Assembly: GCA_030704615.1 (NCBI GenBank)
Contig: CM060731.1
Location: 40,796,001 to 40,860,000, forward strand
Length of the DNA: 64,000 nt
Direction of reading: 5' to 3'
Source of the DNA: Takakia lepidozioides
Lineage: Eukaryota; Streptophyta; Takakiopsida; Takakiales; Takakiaceae
Under the pieces are notes generated by a model. That model saw only the letters and a list, made by a program, of their open reading frames with translations. It searched no databases and was not told the DNA's origin. The first letter of the stretch is position 1; the number at the start of each line of letters is the position of its first letter. Positions 57,012 to 64,000 of this stretch are shown one piece after another. A program made the position numbers and the translations under genes.

Positions 57012-58060
57012 CCTCCACCTGCTATGCTCATTTGCTAGAAGAGTCTATATTGATTGCTAATTGGGCTTGTGCTTTGGGAGCCTCTCCAGAGTAAGTGAGC
57101 CAGTTGCTTGGATGTTTGAATGAAGAATAATTTACGTGCTTGAAGAGGCCCAAGTTGCCTTTCCAAAACCTACCAATTTCCGATACTTGTGGGGTCGTCA
57201 TGTTGTGGATATTTTGGTGTGGATTGATCGCAAAGAGGAGGGAGATCCACATGGTTTTTCTCTAGAGGTAAATGATTCTGAGGCAATCTGTGTGGCCTGA
57301 TTTTGAGTCGTCATCTGCCAGCCACGGTGAGACTGAAGGCAATTGCTTATCCTAGTCTAGTTCACGTCCATAAAGATGTGGCATGCCATAGTCAGTCGTG
57401 GGAAGATTTAGGAGCGTTGGGATCCACTAATCCCACTGTGAAGGTTGCAATGCACCACTTGCACATGCCCAACATGGCTTCCTCTTCCAATGTGCAGCAA
57501 TTTGGTTATGGTATTTCATAGACAAGTCGTGGGACATTCAATGCTACTGATACGTATATTGTCTCCTTTGTTGGGCTTGGGGTGCAAGCGAAGATTCATT
57601 GACATTGATGTTGGGAACTATCACTGCAGGCTTTGTACTGTTTCCAAGTAGCATCAGTCATTGGCAACCCATGCCAAGCACCGAAAAATACACAAGGTAA
57701 ACGATTGACATATGTGAAGGTGCACTGGATAAAACTGGTTGGGGCATGTAACTTAAATAATTCGAAATTTTGAACTCGTATAAACTGTAAACCTCCCATG
57801 ATCCCTGCATGGTTGGCTCTATTGTGTTGAGAGGTGCCAAATTGTGAGAATAATTACCTGACAAGGACTTTATAGTGTAGTGAATTTATGCCATCCAAAG
57901 AGAGGGGGGGCATCTCCTGCATGGACAAATGTCTGATTCATGCAAAAGTAGATTGGACTTAGAGAATGCAAGGACACAACATTTAAGCTTTCTTTTGGAT
58001 ATACATCCAGCAACTCCTAGAAAAGTACATTTGTGAAAGCAAACGACCCTGATTCTTGTT
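57012..58060. other. Spacer and 3' flank of the enkurin gene
   Basis: No gene recognised. The part next to 58060 should hold the 3' UTR of the minus-strand enkurin-type gene. Confidence 0.35.
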
Positions 58061-61024
58061 TCAAACTTTCTCAGGGGCTTTCAGAGAGCCTTTGCAGGGG
58101 TTGACTCCATAGGAACTGTCTGCACCTTGGATTGAAGGAATGGTGGACTTTTGAGCTATTATAGACTGTCGACTTTTGTCAACCAACTTTTTCTTTGTGT
58201 AGACACCTGATTGAGAGAATCGCCGAATTGCATTCTCAACTTCTCTCAACTTCTGCTCCACTGCTGACTTTGATTTGACAAGACTGGGAATATCGACAAT
58301 CAAAGGAAATGACTGAAGCTTGTAGATTAACTCCACTTGGTCTGTGGCGTTGAGGAGCGTCAAGGATTAGATACATAACAGTTAAATGGCTTTGCCGTTA
58401 AAAGACAGTTGAAATAAAGAACCTGTATAGCGCATACCCCGGCTGCGTGGCGTGGCTAACGTGGCTGCAATTGAAGAATAGACTCCCATGGCTTATTGCC
58501 AAATGGCAATGCCCCCATCGGAGAAAGCCACTTTCATCTAGCAAGTCAAACATCTTCTCAAATTGAAGAACAAATGGTTTGGTTGACATGTGGAGACACT
58601 AGCAAATATATAATATCAATTTTCACCACTCCCGCTCATTGATGATGATAAATCAAGTGAATGATTGAGGCCATGGAGAGGATACTTTGTTGAAGGGACA
58701 GTAAAACAGCCTGTCGCTCATTCTCAGGCATCAGCACAAGACCTGGTGGCCATTTTTTGGCCTGCTCTTCTTTCTTTCTGCTGTATCAAGTTGTCATGAC
58801 AAATTGTTACATCAAACATGGAACCAAGTGTGGTCTGCCTGCGACTGACTGCCCTTGATCCATTCATCTACTACTGAAGTTTGAAAATGTGACAGTAGCA
58901 ATCCTCAGTACCTTGATTTGACAATGACATACTAGTCCTCAGCCAATATGACAAAGCGTACTCCCCACATAGTTGGTTGCAGCCCACCAGTGCCTGTCAT
59001 ATTTGACTCAAACTGCAATACTCACACACAGCCAACAATACTTCTACAGCAAACGTACTGTTCATTTATGGACCATCACACCCCCTCCTTCCCTCTTAGA
59101 AACCATACCCCAAAGACCCAAGTTTCCTACCAGATACATTCTTACAAGCAGGAGGTCTGTTTCAACCATTGCACCTCTACCTTGCAGCAGATATGACACA
59201 TGGGCCTGTGGTTTCCTAGTGACGGCATGAGAGAGAGTGAGAGAGAGTGAGAGAAAGTTACACGCAAACACACACAGATACAGATAGATATGCTCGCAGG
59301 AAGTGCAGAGAGAGAAAAAGAGAATCACCTCATTTCAGCATACTGTGCCAGCTTTGTTTTTCTCTTGAGAATGCTGCATTTAACATGAATTCAGGCACAC
59401 CTATTAAGTACATTCACCTCACATTCCCATATTCATAGGTACAACAATCCCATCACTACACTGAATTTGTTTACGTACTTGGCATTCCTTTAGCAGATAC
59501 ATCAATCTTTACAGAGTTAGGTGCCACCTGATGACGAGTAGATCTAGTTTATTTTTCTCTACTGTCGACCAAGAAAGTAAGTAGAAGGCATCAAACAAAG
59601 AGTCTTTATACCCTTCTCATTGTCCAACTACCTTAGTTAAAGTGCAAGTGGTGAGTATGCACTTGAATGGGTTGATTTTGTGTTTGATGCATATTTTCCA
59701 ATTGATTTTTGTTAGTCAAGGCAGTCTTACATCTTGTGATTTGAGCCGAGAGATTTACTCTTCGTCATAACGACACCCAGTGAATGAAAGGAACTTTCAG
59801 AAGTTATCTTACTAGGCTGGCACTTTCCCAAAATTTTCATTATGAACGATGGGATCTTGTTCTGGATCAGCTTCCGGAGGAGACGCTCCCTTGATAGCTT
59901 CCATATTCTTTGTAATAAAATCTGTGCTGCCCTTGATCTTTCTCTGTATAAGAGTTTCACGTGAAAGAGAGAAAGGGAGCAGAGAAATATGGAGACGTTG
60001 AACTCTATGAAGTGATTCTTAAACCCGAATACCAAAATGAATGACAGCGAGCATGCTAACAGAGCATGTTGTTGTCACATGTAACTGTTCAATTATTAAA
60101 TTAATAAGAACCCAACATTTGGTCACACTGTGATGCTTTCCCATGTAGATTAGGTCAACTTAAAACACATCTGGGATAATTGCATGACGAAGCCAGAGAC
60201 ACTACCATTAAAGCTCAATTGACTGCGAAATGGTATATGAATGCAATGCATACTTCTCTGGTTTTAGGGCGTTCCTGGCTTGCAGGTGTGGTCTCCTCAT
60301 GCTCTTGCTCTTGTACCCTTTGTTGTTCCTGATCCCCATCCTTGTTTGTCAACAGATGGCTAGGGAGAAGAATGGGTGTCGTATGTGCGGAGGGGAGGGA
60401 AGGGAGAGAATGTACTCATGAGACGTTGTTTGTCTATATTAGCTATCATGTCCCCACTGTAAGCCACCCCTGAGATTTTCACCCACTGGTATATGACGTT
60501 AGACCTGAATTGTCATAGATTGCAGGGTTGATGATAGAGTGGTGATTGATGGCTGACAATGACATCATACTAACAGTCCCACATGTTATGTTGGCACTGC
60601 TATTGTAGCCTCTTTCTAACAAAGACAAACTGGCTGTAGTGATAAAATGACTCATGATCAGTTTTGTCTCGCCTCGGGTGCTTACTACCAATATGACGAG
60701 AGAGCATTAAAGGTAGCAACATAGTGTAGGGATTGTATATCTATAGTTTTAATAGAAGTAAGTTCTACAGATTGCAGATATTCGCGAGCATTCAAGGTGT
60801 CACGATCCTGGAAACTCACGGCGCGATCGTCAAGATGGATGCTTACATTGCAGAGCACGATTTAGGGAGTCAACACATAGTGTAGAAAGCCCGATAAAAA
60901 AGAAAAAAGGGAGAGCGAGATGACCTGCTTGTGGGCATGGAGGCAAATGCTCATTTCAGAAATGGCTGCTCGATGCTCTTTCAAATAGTCACGCTTCACT
61001 TTCCCTTTTTGTATTTCATCCCTC
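58061..61024 (-). CDS. Enkurin-domain protein (FAP106/ENKUR type), 5' end unresolved
   Basis: Enkurin/FAP106 is an inner-junction protein of ciliary doublet microtubules; in plants it would serve swimming sperm. Exons seen: 61024-60925, 59943-59813, 59373-59329, 58777-58686, 58341-58061 (stop TGA). All introns between them are GT-AG and every junction keeps phase. The protein has a basic segment (KGKVKRDYLKEHRAAISEM), DFITKNMEAI, the HNENFGKVPAYILKRK stretch typical of the family, then the enkurin domain: PPGLVLMPENERQAVLLSL, SFPLIVDIPSLVKSKSAVEQ and KLREVENAIRRFS. A Lys/Ser-rich tail of about 45 residues follows. The 61024 acceptor has an equivalent alternative 3 bases on. At least one upstream exon is missing; a candidate is at 61861-62019, but its phase does not fit directly. 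It is not clear whether the gene is expressed. Confidence 0.82.
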
Positions 61025-61860
61025 CTGTCACATCAGCAGTTGTGAACCAAATGGCATTAGTTCTAATTGAAGTACTCACTGTGGTCATGGAAATATGGAA
61101 ACACAAATAATTGTGTTACATTATCCATATCAGTGATTACATCGCAAATGTACTTCCCTCATTTGTTGGGATGTTTCATGGATAGAGAGTGAAACTACAA
61201 TTATGATGTCAATGCCAGCCCTAAAATCAATACTCTACCCTTAACCAATTCTCGTTGGTTGTGCACAAAGACTGCAGTAATTTTTGGGATAAAGCCCTCC
61301 TACCAGCCTGGAGGGGGACTATGCCAAAGCATAGATTTTGGTCTTTCTTCACAAAACCAGTTGATGAGCAGACGCCAGTCGGAGGGTTCCAGTTTTCTCC
61401 CTCGGTCACTGACTCACTATTATCCCAATCATCTCTAGCATTCATTATACATTTGTCATTCTATGTCCCTTGGGTATGTTTCTTAGTTGCTCAAGCCAGA
61501 AGTCAAAAGGACCCTAGGGTTAAGCAAATACTTAGGTTCGTCTGGGGGAGGGTGGAATATGTGATCAAGCTGTGAGCTGTCATAGGTATGCCGAATTTTA
61601 AATTTCGTGTGCTCCTTGTTCTCATGGCCATTCTGCATGCAAACGACAAGTGATAAACGCAGGCTCTTCTATATTCAACTTGAACTGCATCAAGCAATGC
61701 ACTAAGAGGAGACCTCCCTCTCATTTCACCACATGAAGCCTGTCTTTTCCTCAGCATTTTGACATTCATACTTTCATGCATTTTGAATCAGTGACTTTCG
61801 AGACACACCAAGGCCCACATGCAATGTTGTTCACATTGGCTTTGGATCTGTGTAGCTAAC

Positions 61861-62019
61861 CTTGGCGGGTACAGAACTTGGTCGCCGCCCTCGAGACTCT
61901 CCATCGCCTTCGTTTGGGCTCCGCCGCTGTTCATTTTCCTCTAGGCTCTCGTGTCTGCTTCCCGATTGGTCCCTCGCTGTGTCACCCTCGTTTCTGGTCG
62001 ATGTCTGTTTCTGTATCAT
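61861..62019 (-). CDS. Candidate first exon, possibly of the enkurin gene
   Basis: ATG at 62019 opens 53 hydrophilic codons rich in Arg, Glu and Ser (RNEGDTARDQSGSRHESLEE is part of it), ending SSVPAK at an AAG/GTTAGC donor. It lies about 0.8 kb upstream of the first confirmed enkurin exon on the same strand. Its phase (0) does not match that exon, so another small exon would have to lie between, or the exon belongs to something else. Confidence 0.35.
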
Positions 62020-64000
62020 CCGCGCAGTGTTCAAATTACACACGAGAGGAATCACAAGATCTCAAATACAAGCGCGAGACCGGGAGATGAGAGACCCCGA
62101 CCCAAGACAAAGGAGCAGTGCATAGAAGAAGGACAAAAGCAAATTTGAAGAAAGATGAATGCCGTATAAGCAGGGAAACCAAGACAAAGTAAGCTATAGT
62201 TAGAAGCAGTAGAACTGAGACTGAAGAGAATAAGCAATGTATTGAATTTACTCGGGTAAGCTCCACAGCGCATTACTACCAAGGGTTAGCAGAAAACCTC
62301 CATTGAAAATGCTGGGAGCTTTCCATGTTTTTAATCATTGTTGAGACCAGTCACACTTCCTCTTTTACAAATCTAAAGTTGGGACAGAAGACGCATCAAT
62401 GAACTCAAATCGAATATATTGACCTCCACGTACGAGCCAGTAGCACCATACGGGAAGACGCAGATCACAAGAACACAGTGACCTTCAATTGGCAGATTGG
62501 AGAAATATGGGCGGGGCCCATGTTTTAGCACGCTTTGAGCAGAGTGATATGAACATGATGCACATACGAAAGAATTATCCTGGCCAGCAATAATAAATCT
62601 CTACAGATCAGGGTTCGGTAGGTTTGTAACATGCCACATTGTGAACCTGTTCAAATCAAACCTGGTTCGTAGAGTCTCACTACAGCTCATGGATCATGCA
62701 GGTGAAGCCAGAGATGGGTGTTCGAGGGAAGAATGGATACAGCTAATCTGCCATTGCAAGAACTGATCTCCATTCAATGAACATTTCCCTTAATAAGTTC
62801 AGGAATTATTTGAAAGACGTTCCTCCGCGAAACAATTCCAGGCGTGTGTAGAGCATCTCCACAAGCCCTTAAAACCCATCCAGGAAGTTTCATTCCATAG
62901 TGATTTCATGATCAAAGGAGCAGTATGTCACAGTATCATTGCAGCGTTGAAAGATTTCGGTCTCTGCAAAGTTGACAGGTGCTCTTTTGTCCGTGAACAG
63001 AGGGCGGCCGATCTCTCCGTTGTGGTGATGGTGATCCAAACTCCAACCTCCGCGTAGCCGCAAATCCTTCCTCCTCTCCATTCCACAGCCAAATTTGTGT
63101 TGCTTGCGTGTGCGAGAGGAGCACAACTCTACGTGCGCATTCCTTTCCGCATTCTTCTGATGGTACCCTGCTTTCTTGGCTGGAATGCGGTCCGGATGTA
63201 TGAACAGACGGATGAACCTTGATGGGATATATCACAAGACCCATGACAAATTGGTGCTTGACAATCTCATGCGTTTCTTTCTTGTCGGTTGTGTGGTCCA
63301 CCCAACTCCTGCAAATCGGGATCTGGGGATTTCCCCGTAGTCAAAGAAGACGGGTTTGGGTCTGTCAGACCTTCAGACCGTCCATTGGGCCCTCGATGGG
63401 CTGTGTGTTAAGCAGTAGGCTCTGTAAATTCAGTGGACGTTAAAGAAACTTTATCTTATCTGTCACCGAGTAACTTGCATTGAACGGGACGTTGGATTCT
63501 CTCAAGCATGTTCAATCTGGTCTCCCTGCCCAACCCCCTGCTAGAAACGCAAAGACCGGTGTGATTCCAATTTCATATAAATTTGATATCGACATGTCGA
63601 AGAGTGTGGAAGAGGTAATGTAGATGCAGTTGGGTGTTTTTAGTGCGAGGCTGTTGTTTCCCTTGCCCTCTGGGTTTTTTTCATGTCGCTGTATTCCAGA
63701 GTTTTCATAGGCTTTCCTATCGCTGATGGCAAGTGCTCATTATTTAAATTCCTTGAAACAAAGACAGGCTTCTTGCTGGTATCCAAATAGACTGACGTAC
63801 TAATCATCCTTGCCCGTCCCTTTCGCACTAGGTGTCCTTGTGTGCTTTAGGAGAATGGGTATGTTTTTTAGATCTCCATACTGGTTCTGGAGTACATTTT
63901 TTATTTGAAGGAAAATTCTTGCTGCTCAGTTTGTTTGTGTTTAGGCGTTTAGGCCTTGCCACATAGTTTTCTGAGTGGCAGAGATTTTTACGATGCACAT
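62020..64000. other. No gene recognised
   Basis: Overlapping minus-strand frames at 62890-63301 (up to 121 codons, His/Arg-rich) show no known resemblance. The region may hold the promoter of the enkurin gene. No repeats of note were seen. Confidence 0.3.

Noticed and set aside
61227..61445. 72-codon minus-strand frame as a missing enkurin exon
   Set aside because: Coding character is plausible, but no splice sites in the required phase were found and there is no enkurin-like sequence.

Overview
The window reads as nuclear DNA of a seed-free land plant, most likely a fern; a lycophyte or bryophyte cannot be excluded. Three things point there. There is an intronless PPR-PLS gene with E and DYW-type domains, surrounded by PPR fragments. 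There is an enkurin-type (sperm flagellum) gene split by GT-AG introns. Most of the remainder is decayed plant-type transposons (LINE, Ty3, Helitron, CACTA, SINE). No CRISPR array, operon, rRNA or stand-alone tRNA gene was seen.

Three host genes look intact or nearly so, all on the minus strand. (1) A DYW-class PPR protein of 800 residues at 1509-3911. (2) A complete four-exon acetate kinase at 33837-36974; the assembled product is 408 residues, starts with the Asn-x-Gly-Ser-Ser-Ser-x-Lys motif and has GT-AG introns in compatible phase. (3) An enkurin-domain gene (FAP106/ENKUR type) with five phase-compatible exons at 58061-61024 and an unresolved 5' end. Decayed host-gene pieces are a neutral ceramidase exon (23572-23842), a 40S ribosomal protein S2 pseudogene (about 29150-29640) and PPR fragments at 6455-6655 and 46990-49560.

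Layout. 1-4690: foldback and SINE repeats, then the PPR gene. 4690-10520: a LINE with an antisense PPR fragment between its two ORFs. 11780-19800: a degenerate Ty3 element whose integrase is followed by a PHD finger. 19803-22378: a very AT-rich Helitron piece with a Rep/HUH domain and no helicase. 22380-28600: the ceramidase exon, two minisatellites and a second, internally deleted copy of the same Ty3 family. 28600-33836: RPS2 pseudogene and sparse sequence. 33837-36974: acetate kinase. 38311-39480: a long inverted repeat. 39934-42235: three elements joined head to tail, each bounded by TTAA plus CCCCTAA-type ends. 42364-57011: a nested block bounded by two copies of a 455-459 bp repeat. Inside it a Ty3 gag reading frame is split by a 7370 bp CACTA element with a GTT target duplication; the CACTA carries tandem PPR fragments and a nested 1.2 kb terminal-inverted-repeat element, which holds an array of near-perfect palindromes. 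57012-64000: the enkurin gene and its flanks.

The host genes are not functionally linked to one another. The clearest theme is repeated capture of PPR sequence by unrelated transposons, next to a PPR gene that itself consists of very similar duplicated units.
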